Assembly: GCA_022836615.1 (NCBI GenBank) | Contig: MU405312.1 | Span: forward strand, 62,001 to 126,000 | Reading direction: 5' to 3' | Length of the DNA stretch: 64,000 nucleotides | Source of the DNA: Annulohypoxylon bovei var. microspora | Lineage: Eukaryota; Ascomycota; Sordariomycetes; Xylariales; Hypoxylaceae | Shown here: positions 32,784-41,756 of the stretch, piece by piece | Layout of the letters: the number at the start of each line of letters is the position of its first letter | Position numbering within the stretch: the stretch's first letter is position 1 | Notes under the pieces: generated by a model | The model's input: the letters and a program-made list of their open reading frames with translations, nothing else | Told to the model about the DNA's origin: nothing | The model's database searches: none | Program-made: the position numbers and the translations under genes

Positions 32784-34314
32784 GGAGTATGGATCAAAAC
32801 AGATTCTTTTGTCTGTCGAGGATTCCTGCCTCTGAAGAACCACTAGGGGTTGACATGGAGGAGGAGAGGGAAGGGGAGGGAAGGGGAGGGGAGGGGAGGG
32901 GAGGATAAGGCATTGGTGGTTGATACAAGTAACGCGATTCTGTTCTTGCTGGATTTTCTGCTTGCTGAAGGGAACTCTATAATGCTCTTTGTCATATTCA
33001 ATTGCTGTTGGCGTCCAAAGTCGACCAGAGTTTACAGCAACAGAGGGGATGCCTCGGAATGCCCAGGTAGCTATATTCAATGCAGGCCACTCGAGATGAG
33101 TGTAACGAATTCCTTTCAATGCAATAAATCTACCTCACTTAAAAGTATGGTATTGAAATTGATCTGGCTTAGAGAAAACTAGAAAGAAACTCCCATTTCC
33201 TAGATTCATCTAGTAGGGCAGCTCTCTAACTAGGTTAAAGCGTAAAAGGCCAATTCGTCGCCTCTGCCATTGTCAAAACAGCCTAGTGTTCCATCCGACG
33301 CATCGTATGTGACGTCCAATCTCTATGGTTAGTTATTACAAAGCTAATGTAAGTTATAAACTACCTACCTAGGCAGATATATTCTATAAACCCGACCGTT
33401 CGTCACCATAGACACCGATGTCCACTATCTCTTCTAGCACTCGGTGGCTTTGTTTCCATAATTAATCCTCGACGGCATTACCTCCTTTTCCTATATTCCT
33501 TCCTCCCTTATCTCGCTTTGTCTTCGAGTCTTCGTCGCTTTGCTGCCCAACCAGCGAGAAGCCCGCCTTGTCTCCTCGTCCCCGTATCTCTTTGTCGTCA
33601 GCCAATGGAAGAGGAACCATCGTATCATCATCTCATAAGTGTCACGCGTGTCTATTTACAATCATGAACAAATTGATGCGTGACAAAGGTAGAGCTGCAT
33701 CTCGTTGGAAATAGAGGTTCCCAAGGGCCTGCCTGCGCCTCGATAGTTACCTACCTAGGCGAGCAGTTAAATCACGTATGTATATTGACCCCTTTGTCTT
33801 AGAGAACTGGACAAAGTAGTCAACTCCTGTATAAGTGCCGGTATCTCCGTTGCGAGCGGGCTTACGCGCGAGACTATGGTGTATATACGAGATTCAATCC
33901 AAAACACCTCCTTTTCTGTCTTCAGTCGTTCCCTCATATTTCTTTTCCTTAGGTGTCTCCTTTCCAACTGTATTCTTACCTCTGAACCAGTCGTTACTTC
34001 ACCGACACTCCTTAGAAATCAAGCTGTCTCATCCGAAATAAGTCGAAACGGGATCTCTCCTTTTCCTAATTATAGTATCGCAGACCCTAGAGGTGTTGTT
34101 GCCATCCGACTATTTGTGTCCCAAGAAACAATTGTATTTTTAACTGAGTCATCAGGGCTCGGATAGACAATCATTACTCGCATTTTTCGCCGCTATTCAC
34201 AGGCAAACATATTACCTTCGTACCTTAGTCAGCAAATCGCAGTCATCGCAGTCATCGCAGTCATCCCAGTATCACACAGTACCATTGTATATAAAAAAAC
34301 CTCAGACAAAGACC
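32784..34314. other. Intergenic region with a G-rich tract
   Basis: About 1.5 kb. It contains a purine-only G-run tract (32857-32904, separate entry), a CTACCTACCTAGG motif at 33361-33373, and pyrimidine-rich sequence leading to the next plus-strand gene. A short ATCGCAGTC repeat lies at 34235-34262, just before the next start. No gene is seen. Confidence 0.4.
32857..32904 (+). repeat. G-rich purine tract with G-quadruplex potential
   Basis: A run of GGGA/GGGGA units (GGGAAGGGGAGGG repeated, then four GGGGA units) lies 75-120 bases after the stop codon of the acidic-protein gene. Many runs of three or more G with loops of one or two bases fit the usual intramolecular quadruplex pattern. Confidence 0.75.
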
Positions 34315-35631
34315 ATGCCTTCACGTAGAGGCTTGCCGACGCTCTCCATCTTCTCTCGGCACTCCGCACCCCCGGCTTCCTCGTTCTCTCCACCGTCGCC
34401 TCAACGGTCTTCATTACCCCCTTTAACACCTCCCGCTCGCCTGCACCTCCGAAATCTCCTACCCGTGTCCCCGGACGCCCTACCTACGCCCCCGCTCCCG
34501 CCTCGTCAACCATTCGCCTGGTTGTGGCAATGCCACTCCTGTAATACCGTCTACCGAATCGGCTGCACTCGTCGATGTCTCGTGTGCTCCCACGAATACT
34601 GCGTTTCGGCCAGCCCTCCCAAAGCTACGCGAGGTAAGAAGCGCCGCCGTGCCAGCGGGATGTGCGCATCCGAATTCGACTACAGCGGATGGGCTGAGTG
34701 GGGGGCGTGGCGTCGCAAGGTCCTCGGTCTGGAAGCTGCCGGACGGGCGGGACAGAAGCAGCGCGAGCAGGCCTTCTCCACGAAGACGCACAATTGTGTG
34801 ACCGATTGCGATTACCCCTCTGAGTGCCACCACGAGAGGTATAGGCTACACACGGAAGCGCTTGAGAGAAGGTTACTTGAGGAGTCAGAATATCTAGAGG
34901 AGCCACAATCCCCGTCCATCGTCGCGAGTAGACGTTTAAGCACCGACGACAAATTGCCGCTAAATGAAGCCCTCGAATTGAGGGAGGTGGAGGACGACGG
35001 CGATGGGCCGAAAAGTCCGACCAGCCCCAAAAGCCCTCTTAGCCAAACTAGCTTCTTCTGGGATGAGCCCGACACGAAAGAGGAGGAGAAAGCGTGGTGG
35101 GTCGAAAGCGAGAGACAAGAGAAGAAGCCGAAGACTAAATCTCAACAGAAAATCGAGCAGCTTACTGGCCTTGGGCTGATTGGGCTAGACGAAACTAGCT
35201 CCCCTGAGGTTGATGATAATGGCATGAATGCCGAGCAGCTAAATAGCCTCATAGAAGAGGATAATGACATGATGCCTCTTGATATCGTCACCGACACCGC
35301 AAGCGCGCGATGTAAATCAAGACTCTCCAACAGAGAACATCCCAAGCATAGGAAAATAACTGCTCGAAATCTTACTGATCGAAATCTTACTGATGCGGAT
35401 AAATGGGAAGACTGGGAAGACTCGTCAGATAGCGACTCTGACGGCAATTCCTCGTTATCTTCACCATCCTCATCTTCTTCCCTAGACGGCGACTGGCTTT
35501 CGGCCAACGAAATGACGCCCGACTCCGAGGTTAGTAGCAAGAATTTTCATGATAAGCCCAAGGAGTTAGAAGAACTAGAAAAGGAATTGGACGCATTAGT
35601 CAAGGCTGGGAAGTCGTTCTTGCGGGATTGA
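34315..35631 (+). CDS. Unrecognised Cys-rich, Ser/Asp-rich protein (possible zinc-binding)
   Basis: No characterised family is recognised. One exon from the ATG at 34315 encodes 438 residues; the upstream TTG frame extension is ignored. A Pro/Ser/Leu-rich basic N terminus of about 70 residues leads to a Trp/Cys cluster, WLWQCHSC then CTRRCLVCSHEYC, which has the spacing of a treble-clef or ribbon zinc site. A second cluster, CVTDCDYPSEC, lies near residue 165. Between them is a basic stretch GKKRRRA, a possible nuclear signal, and a Trp-rich SGWAEWGAW motif. The C-terminal half is acidic and low-complexity, with Ser-Pro sites (SPTSPKSPLS) and a poly-Ser/Asp run before a closing coiled-coil-like segment (KELEELEKELDALVKAG). 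The overall form suggests a nuclear regulatory protein, which is inference only. Confidence 0.68.
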   Translation: MPSRRGLPTLSIFSRHSAPPASSFSPPSPQRSSLPPLTPPARLHLRNLLPVSPDALPTPPLPPRQPFAWLWQCHSCNTVYRIGCTRRCLVCSHEYCVSASPPKATRGKKRRRASGMCASEFDYSGWAEWGAWRRKVLGLEAAGRAGQKQREQAFSTKTHNCVTDCDYPSECHHERYRLHTEALERRLLEESEYLEEPQSPSIVASRRLSTDDKLPLNEALELREVEDDGDGPKSPTSPKSPLSQTSFFWDEPDTKEEEKAWWVESERQEKKPKTKSQQKIEQLTGLGLIGLDETSSPEVDDNGMNAEQLNSLIEEDNDMMPLDIVTDTASARCKSRLSNREHPKHRKITARNLTDRNLTDADKWEDWEDSSDSDSDGNSSLSSPSSSSSLDGDWLSANEMTPDSEVSSKNFHDKPKELEELEKELDALVKAGKSFLRD

Positions 35632-36603
35632 CGTATATATAGGGGTAATAACGTGGACTACGAAGTAGTGATATGGTTTTATGATAAGCTGCAATTAATT
35701 ATTAAGGTATATGGGATATGTCGATTATATGGATACGAAAATTCTTGATCTGTGCATTTACGTTAGTGATGACTTGGTGTTGAGAATATTTGAGATTCCT
35801 AGGTAGGCCTCAAGTAATCTAATGGAATTAGACCATGGAACACTATGAGCTTCATTCATAGGCCAGAGACAGGACAATGAATCAATGATGAGTTAGGTAC
35901 TGGGTACGAAGTAGTGCAATTAAAAATTAAAATAACAAAGGGTTTAGGAATCTAGGTATGGGCTCGACACGGGTTTATTTATGGAAATTTCCTAGTTCTC
36001 AATGATTCTCGTAAGATAGGAAGAGGTATGAAATCAAGTCAGCTGAATCAAGTTGAAGTTGAAATTGAAGTTGAAATTGAAGTTGAAATTGAAGTTGAAA
36101 TTGAAGTTGAAACCTGCACATCCCCGGTGGAAGTATTTCGTAGGTACCTCTAGGTACATCCCGGGGTATGGGTGGGGTGGGGTGGAGCATGAGGGCAGCT
36201 CGCGCCACATTGTCTGCAGGTGATTGTCAGCCACTGCGTAACCCCTGTTTCAATTCCCCATAGCTACATAGGTACCTAATGGTCCCACTTAAATGGCCCC
36301 TGCTTCACCCCGCTAGCCAGGGACGCGTTAAAAACCATTGGAAATTCAATTTACGCGTCTTTCAACAGCTATCAAGAATTATCCCTACACCAAAAACGTG
36401 ACGTCGTGAGCCAAATACCGAATCCATGAGATCTACCTGTACCGTCTCCGAAGACCTTGTACATATATAAGAAAACCTATCATTACGAAGAGGGGTTCTC
36501 GCTGTCAAGAGTGGTTACTATCCCTAAAGAAGTTTGCAATCGACGGAGAAATTTCGATATAAGCTGTGACCACCATCAAATTATCCGAATCTGAGAACTC
36601 GTC
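35632..36603. other. Intergenic region upstream of rfc3
   Basis: About 970 bp, mostly AT-rich. It holds a 12-nt tandem repeat (36051-36111, separate entry) and a CTAGGTAC-like element near 36143. The segment next to rfc3 should be its promoter. Confidence 0.4.
36051..36111. repeat. 12-nt tandem repeat
   Basis: The unit GAAGTTGAAATT occurs about five times in a row with almost no divergence. In one minus-strand frame this encodes alternating Phe-Asn/Gln-Leu-type repeats, which is a by-product and not a gene. Confidence 0.85.
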
Positions 36604-37890
36604 ATGTCTGATTTTGAGGATGAGATGGACATTGATGTCCCTACAACATCTAACGACATCAAATTCTCTTCCGATAACACGGCCAAGGGCAAGCGTAGTG
36701 CTGCCAATCTACCCGTCGAAGCGGAAGACTCATTGCCATGGTAAGATTTCCTAGACCGGAGTCTTGTACGTTCGAGTGTTAAGCGAGAGTTAGGGTTGAG
36801 AAATACCGACCTGTGTCGCTGGCCGACGTTTCGGGCCATCAAGATATCCTAACTACGATCAACAAGTTTGTCGATTCGAATCGCCTACCCCATCTCCTTC
36901 TTTACGGCCCACCAGGAACAGGTAAAACATCTACCGTCCTAGCACTTGCTAGACGAATCTACGGAACAGAGAACATGCGCCAGATGGTCTTGGAACTGAA
37001 CGCGTCAGACGACCGAGGTATCGATGTAGTGCGTGAGCAGATCAAGACCTTCGCATCGACGAAGCAGATCTTTACGATGGGTGGCGCGTCGCGTCCGGGG
37101 GGCATGGCAAGCTATAAGCTGATCATTCTGGACGAGGCCGATGCCATGACCAATACCGCCCAGATGGCCCTGCGAAGAATCATGGAGAAGTACACGGCAA
37201 ACACACGATTTTGCATCATCGCCAACTATACACACAAGCTCTCTCCCGCACTGCTATCTCGATGCACACGCTTCAGATTCAGCCCTCTGAAGGAAGGCGA
37301 TATTCGAGTCTTGGTGGACAAGGTCATTCTGGAGGAAGGGGTCAAAATATCAGGCGAAGCTACGGATTCCCTAGTTAAGCTAAGCAAAGGCGACATGCGA
37401 AGGGCTCTGAATGTGCTTCAGGCTTGTCACGCATCCAGTGAGACTTGCCGGTTCTTTTTCTACAGGCTCATTTCTACTAGGTACTAACTTTGACCCAGGC
37501 ACTCCGATACAACCCAAGGATGCGCCAAAAGTCCTCGAGAAGGATATCGTCAGGGAAACCATCACGACAGAGACCATCTATAATTGCATAGCAGCTCCAC
37601 CTCCTGAAGCGATTATGAAGATCGCCAGCACGTTGCTTTCGACTAGCGACGTGACGACGTGTCTCTCGACTATCAATACGCTGAAAGCGGCAAACGGCCT
37701 TGCGCTGGCGGACATAATCACTGCTCTGTCGGAACAGCTATCGAAGATGGAGGTCAAGCCTGAAGCTATGATTCGATGGCTGGACGGTCTGGCGGAGATA
37801 GAATACAGGGTTTCTGCTGGTGGAAGCGAGGCTATTCAGACTGGCGCTGTAGTTGGCGTGATAAGAGAAGGCTGTGAGCTGATGGGATAG
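36604..37890 (+). CDS. rfc3: Replication factor C small subunit Rfc3 (clamp loader)
   Basis: Rfc3 is one of the small AAA+ subunits that load PCNA on primed DNA; it also serves in alternative checkpoint and cohesion clamp loaders. Three exons (36604-36740, 36794-37437, 37499-37890) join to 390 residues. After a 45-residue acidic N terminus come the family motifs: LPWVEKYRP, Walker A GPPGTGKTS, LELNASDDRGIDVVR, Walker B IILDEADAM, sensor ANYTHKLSPALLSRCTRF, and the SRC arginine-finger motif. The C-terminal collar ends EIEYRVSAGGSEAIQTGAVVG, which matches Rfc3 rather than Rfc2 or Rfc4. A 14-residue insert (MGGASRPGGMASYK region) sits before the Walker B strand. The intron at 37438 has a clear ACTAAC branch site. 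The start ATG is chosen because upstream sequence is not open. Confidence 0.94.
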
Positions 37891-38194
37891 GGGCTAGGCA
37901 TATGTAATAAGATGGCTGCTGCTTTTAATATGTATGAAACTGATGAACATTTCCAACGTCTTCATGTTTGTTCTTCAAGGCCTAATGATTACGTTATGTG
38001 TTTGGCCATTAGGTATGTATGAATACGGTTATTTGCAGATCGCATACTGTAGATTAAGTTTAAGGTTTGGAAGACTTGAGCTAGTTCAAGTTAGTTCGAG
38101 TTAGTCTAAGTTAGTTAGCCCTAACTACCGGTAACTAGTCTTAGTCTCACGAAAGCTAACTGACCTAGCTCACCTTACCTCTCACCTTACCTCT

Positions 38195-38250
38195 CATCTA
38201 AATCGGCAACATCTAAATCGGCAACATCTAAATCGGCAACATCTAAATTT
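38195..38250. repeat. 15-nt tandem repeat
   Basis: The unit CATCTAAATCGGCAA is repeated nearly perfectly about 3.6 times. Confidence 0.85.
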
Positions 38251-38340
38251 CATTCTCTCCGGAACATCAATCTTATTTTTCTACCTACCGTCCTTAGGCA
38301 CTTCAATCTCATCACATTCGGTACCTAATCACTGTATTGT

Positions 38341-38800
38341 CACGTCAATCAACAACAATACATTTGAAGCACATCGTCATCACTGCCCGTTTATCGTTAT
38401 CCTAATTGGCGATAGCACATTTGAAGCACATCCGGTTGTCATCACTACTAATATCGTCACGTCAATCGGCGATAGCATATTTGAAGCACATCCGGTCACC
38501 ATCACTGTATCGCCACGCCAATTAACAATAATTAACAATAATTAACAATAACACGAAGCACATCTGGTCGTCATCACTACTAAGTATCGTCACGTCAATC
38601 GGCAATAACATATTTGAAGTACATCTGGTCAAGTTGTCATCACTACTAATATCGTCACGTTGATCGGCGATAACACATTTGAAGCACATCCGGTCACCAT
38701 CACTGTATCGTCGCCACGCCAATTGGTAATAACACGAAGCACATCCGGTCGCCATCACTGTATCGTTATCCCAATTGACGATAACATTGAAGCACGTGTA
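38341..38800. repeat. Degenerate minisatellite of about 55-66 nt units
   Basis: Roughly eight head-to-tail copies of a unit built from TTGAAGCACATCCGGT, CATCACTACTAATATCGTCACG and CAATCGGCGATAACA blocks. Copies differ by substitutions and small indels, and one carries an internal expansion of AATTAACAAT near 38520-38550. There is no palindromic repeat/unique spacer arrangement. Confidence 0.8.
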
Positions 38801-39050
38801 CTAGGTACCTAGGTACCTAGGCAGGTACACAACTGACCTTGAAGCATTGACCCCAGCCTGAGCATTGACCCCGAGCAACGACCACCTGGGTACCTAAGCT
38901 TCCTAGCACTTAGTACTAGTACCCAGCACCCTACCGTAGGTACCTTTCTATCTTTCTTTCTCGATGATTGGTAGAACACGCATGGTCGCCGATAATTCAT
39001 CTTATTTCTCATCTCTATTCACTAACTATAACTTACATATTATCTAGAAC

Positions 39051-40508
39051 ATGGATGTTCTTCAGAAAGGAAGCATGGATATTCCAGCAGCAACTATGGA
39101 TATTCCAGCAGCAACTATGGATATTCCAGCAGCAACTATGGTTATTCCGGCAGCAACTATGGATATTCTTCCATCAAAAGTCGCAACTAGGCCGATGAAG
39201 ATCATGGTTCCAGAAATTTTGGGCATTGTATGCTCAAATCTCGAGATCGAGGATGTAAGAAGGTTTCGTCTGTGCTGCAGGGCGTTTGCAAACGCCGGTG
39301 CCTGTTACGTACACAACAAGGTCGTCATCTATTTTCATGAGACTGACTTTGAAATGCTTCGACAAATTTCTTCGGACCCTATCGCCGCCAGAAACGTCCA
39401 GTCGTTGGTCTACTTTGGCGAGAATTATGGACCGATTAAACATTCTATGGAGCAATTCCGTCGCCTCCACGACCGTTACTGGGAGATAACCAGTGCTACT
39501 TCGAAGGATGAGGGCAAGCCCCTTCCACCGCGCCTAGGAGATCAGCAGATGTTGGAGCTCTACTCCAAATACGGACATGCATTTGACCGGGAGCAGTCGA
39601 TCATACGAAACAACGAAGATATCTCTTGTATCAGAGAGGTCATATCCAAATTTACGGCGCTTCGAGAGGTTAAGGTGTCAAAGAGTTGGAACCTAGGAGA
39701 CGCCAGAGGAAAAAGCCCATTCAGGGGATGCATTGTTCCTTTAAGCTCCTCTGAAAAACCGGATGGCCGCGGGATGCTTGAATCCGTTCTCGATGCGGTC
39801 TTCGAGAAAAAAATCAAGTTGAAGAAGTTGACCGCCGGCAAGATTAGTTGGCGATGGTTTCAAAAACCGTCCGCTGAAATGAGTCGTACTATCTTCTACC
39901 TCTCTGAGCTCACATGCCTCGATCTGTGTATCGCTACCGGCATGATAGGGGATCGAGGCGGGGCACGTATTCGTCTTGACGCGGAGATTCCCAAGTGTCG
40001 GAGCGTCATAAAGACGGGGATACTGCGCCGCATTATTAAATCCTTGACTCGGCTAAAGGCGCTCTCCGTGACCTTCGATTCGTATTCGGATAAGCATGGG
40101 TTCGCTGCCAGTCTTGAGGATGTCATCGAACCGAACCATACTTGGGAGCACCTCGACAGCCTGAGATTGGAAAGTGTTGCATGCTCACGATCGGGCCTTG
40201 TGTCAATTTTCAAGAGACACAGGCGTACCCTTAAGTCTTTGTGTCTCATGGATATATGCCTGGGACGTACGTCATGGGAAGGACTGCTCATCCAGACTCG
40301 AAGAACGCTGGACCTACGCCATGCCTGTATTTGCGGCGAGTTGTTCGGATTCAGGGAATTTCCGCCGCTCCGCAGGGAATATTGGAACGTCGGGATTCCG
40401 GGGGAGTTCGACGGAGCTTACCCGACCCGAGACGACATAAATGACTACTTACTCGACAAGGAATCAACCGAGCCTTGTCCTCTTAATCGTCACAGTGTCT
40501 TCTACTAG
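39051..40508 (+). CDS. F-box-like protein with an N-terminal 7-residue tandem repeat
   Basis: One exon encodes 485 residues. The first 45 residues contain a heptapeptide repeat, MDIPAAT, in about four copies (one reads MVIPAAT), produced by a 21-nt DNA repeat at 39075-39165. An F-box-like motif follows at about residues 47-75 (IMVPEILGIVCSNLEIEDVRRFRLCCRAF). The rest resembles leucine-rich helical fungal F-box proteins: LTCLDLCIATGM, LKALSVTFDSY and LDSLRLESVACS are spaced like degenerate LRR strands. Such proteins recruit substrates to SCF ubiquitin ligases; no substrate can be inferred. Either the ATG at 39051 or one of several repeat-borne ATGs (39075, 39096 and so on) could start translation, so the repeat supplies alternative starts. 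It may also be untranslated if initiation occurs near MKIMVPE (39195). Confidence 0.72.
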   Translation: MDVLQKGSMDIPAATMDIPAATMDIPAATMVIPAATMDILPSKVATRPMKIMVPEILGIVCSNLEIEDVRRFRLCCRAFANAGACYVHNKVVIYFHETDFEMLRQISSDPIAARNVQSLVYFGENYGPIKHSMEQFRRLHDRYWEITSATSKDEGKPLPPRLGDQQMLELYSKYGHAFDREQSIIRNNEDISCIREVISKFTALREVKVSKSWNLGDARGKSPFRGCIVPLSSSEKPDGRGMLESVLDAVFEKKIKLKKLTAGKISWRWFQKPSAEMSRTIFYLSELTCLDLCIATGMIGDRGGARIRLDAEIPKCRSVIKTGILRRIIKSLTRLKALSVTFDSYSDKHGFAASLEDVIEPNHTWEHLDSLRLESVACSRSGLVSIFKRHRRTLKSLCLMDICLGRTSWEGLLIQTRRTLDLRHACICGELFGFREFPPLRREYWNVGIPGEFDGAYPTRDDINDYLLDKESTEPCPLNRHSVFY

Positions 40509-41756
40509 CGTGGGCCAATCCACATAATCTGCGTACGGCCTAAGAGTAAGGGTCCTTGTCCTAGGTGTTTACAAGGACTAGGGAGCGGAGGAGTTGCTAC
40601 TAGCATAAGGATATTTGGAAGGATGGGGGTTACTGGCATAAGGGGAGTTATATCATGAGTTATAGCATGTGGAGTCCTGGTATGAGGGGCTCCGGTACAA
40701 GGGGTTCTACTGGCTTAAGGGGTTCTGGGAAGTTCCGGGAGGAGTTGCTACTAGCATAAGGAGTTTTAGAGGGATCCATGAGTTCTACTGGCATGAGGAG
40801 TTCGGAAAGGGGAGTTCGGAAAGGGGAGGTCGGAAAGGGGAGTTCTGGAAGGAGGAGTGCTACTGGCTTAAGGAGTTTTGGAAGGATGAGAGCTACTGGC
40901 TTAAGGAGTTTTGGAAGGATGAGAGCTACTGGCATAAAGTTCTGGCGGGAGGAGTGCTACTAGCTTGGTGCGAGAGGGGTTGCTGTCGCCTTCTCCAGAA
41001 AATTTACCACCCTCGTCAATGCCGGTTATATGCAATGCAGACCGGTAGAAAATAGCTAGGTCAATCAATTCAACGACGTTGAATTTAAAGTGGAATGACT
41101 CTCAATCATGTACCTAGTATGGAATCAAATCCTGCGTCATTCCCACATCTTTATGCTCCCAACTTCTCTGCTTGCCAAGGTGCTACTACATTATGCCAGC
41201 TACGACGATAGCGAGTGTTGATACGACAGTCAACATCGCTTTGATTAGAATTTCCTATAAATATAGGAAAATTAGGAGCTATTATCATCCTTTTACAAGG
41301 TTCCATTTCGCCTAATTTGACCTTCTATTAACAAGCTACCTATTTCCCATCTAGGATCACAAAGTGATATGCCAACCACAGTCAACGACAGATACGAACT
41401 ATTCCAATATCACTTATATAGCTCGACTCACAGTTTATAACCGCCAAACGTGCCTTGACAATGAGAGAAATCAAGGCCAAGTTAATTAGTCCACTTACAC
41501 ATTTACCCGTACCCGGTGAGAGTGGGTAGGTAGTATATTTACACCTTGGCTCAAGCAATGCCGAAGTGTGCCTTCGGTACGAAGATCACCATGGTGTACT
41601 TGAACCCCATTCCTAGAAACGGAACGGAGCGTAGCGTAGCTTCTACGACTGCGCCGCCATAATATGTGTATTAGATATCGCTCGCACCTCCCGCGCATCG
41701 CACGATTCTCGTGTACGCCGACTTATCTTCTTTACTTCCGTCGAGAGGCGGTCAAG
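40509..41756. other. Intergenic region with a minisatellite, upstream of the sedolisin gene
   Basis: About 1.25 kb. The first 460 bases are dominated by a purine-rich repeat (separate entry). The rest is AT-rich and should hold the promoter of the sedolisin gene. No other gene is seen. Confidence 0.45.
40580..40975. repeat. Purine-rich minisatellite of about 33-36 nt units
   Basis: Units contain GCTACTGGCTTAAGGAG followed by TTTTGGAAGGATGAGA, with variants such as GGGGTTCTACTGGCATAAGG. Two adjacent 33-nt copies near 40858-40930 are almost identical, and others are degenerate. GGGGAGTTCGGAAA subrepeats lie at 40800-40850. Open frames on both strands arise only because the unit length is a multiple of three. 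Confidence 0.75.

Larger units (their letters stand above)
37891..39050. other. Tandem-repeat-rich region between rfc3 and the F-box gene
   Basis: About 1.16 kb made largely of short and medium tandem repeats (separate entries), ending in CTAGGTAC motifs at 38804-38830 and the F-box gene promoter. Direct repeats of AGTTAGTTC/G type also occur at 38085-38120. No gene is seen. Confidence 0.5.

Noticed and set aside
36034..36234. Phe-Asn or Phe-Gln-Leu repeat open frames on the minus strand
   Set aside because: This is a 12-nt DNA repeat read as protein in several frames at once.
38341..38800. Possible CRISPR-like array
   Set aside because: The whole unit repeats in tandem with gradual divergence. 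There are no conserved repeats alternating with unique spacers, no cas genes, and the genome is eukaryotic.
40660..41055. Open frames on both strands across the 40.6-41.0 kb repeat (Trp/Lys/Glu-rich or Pro/Leu-rich)
   Set aside because: They arise from a minisatellite whose unit length is a multiple of three. There is no start context, intron or domain to support a gene.
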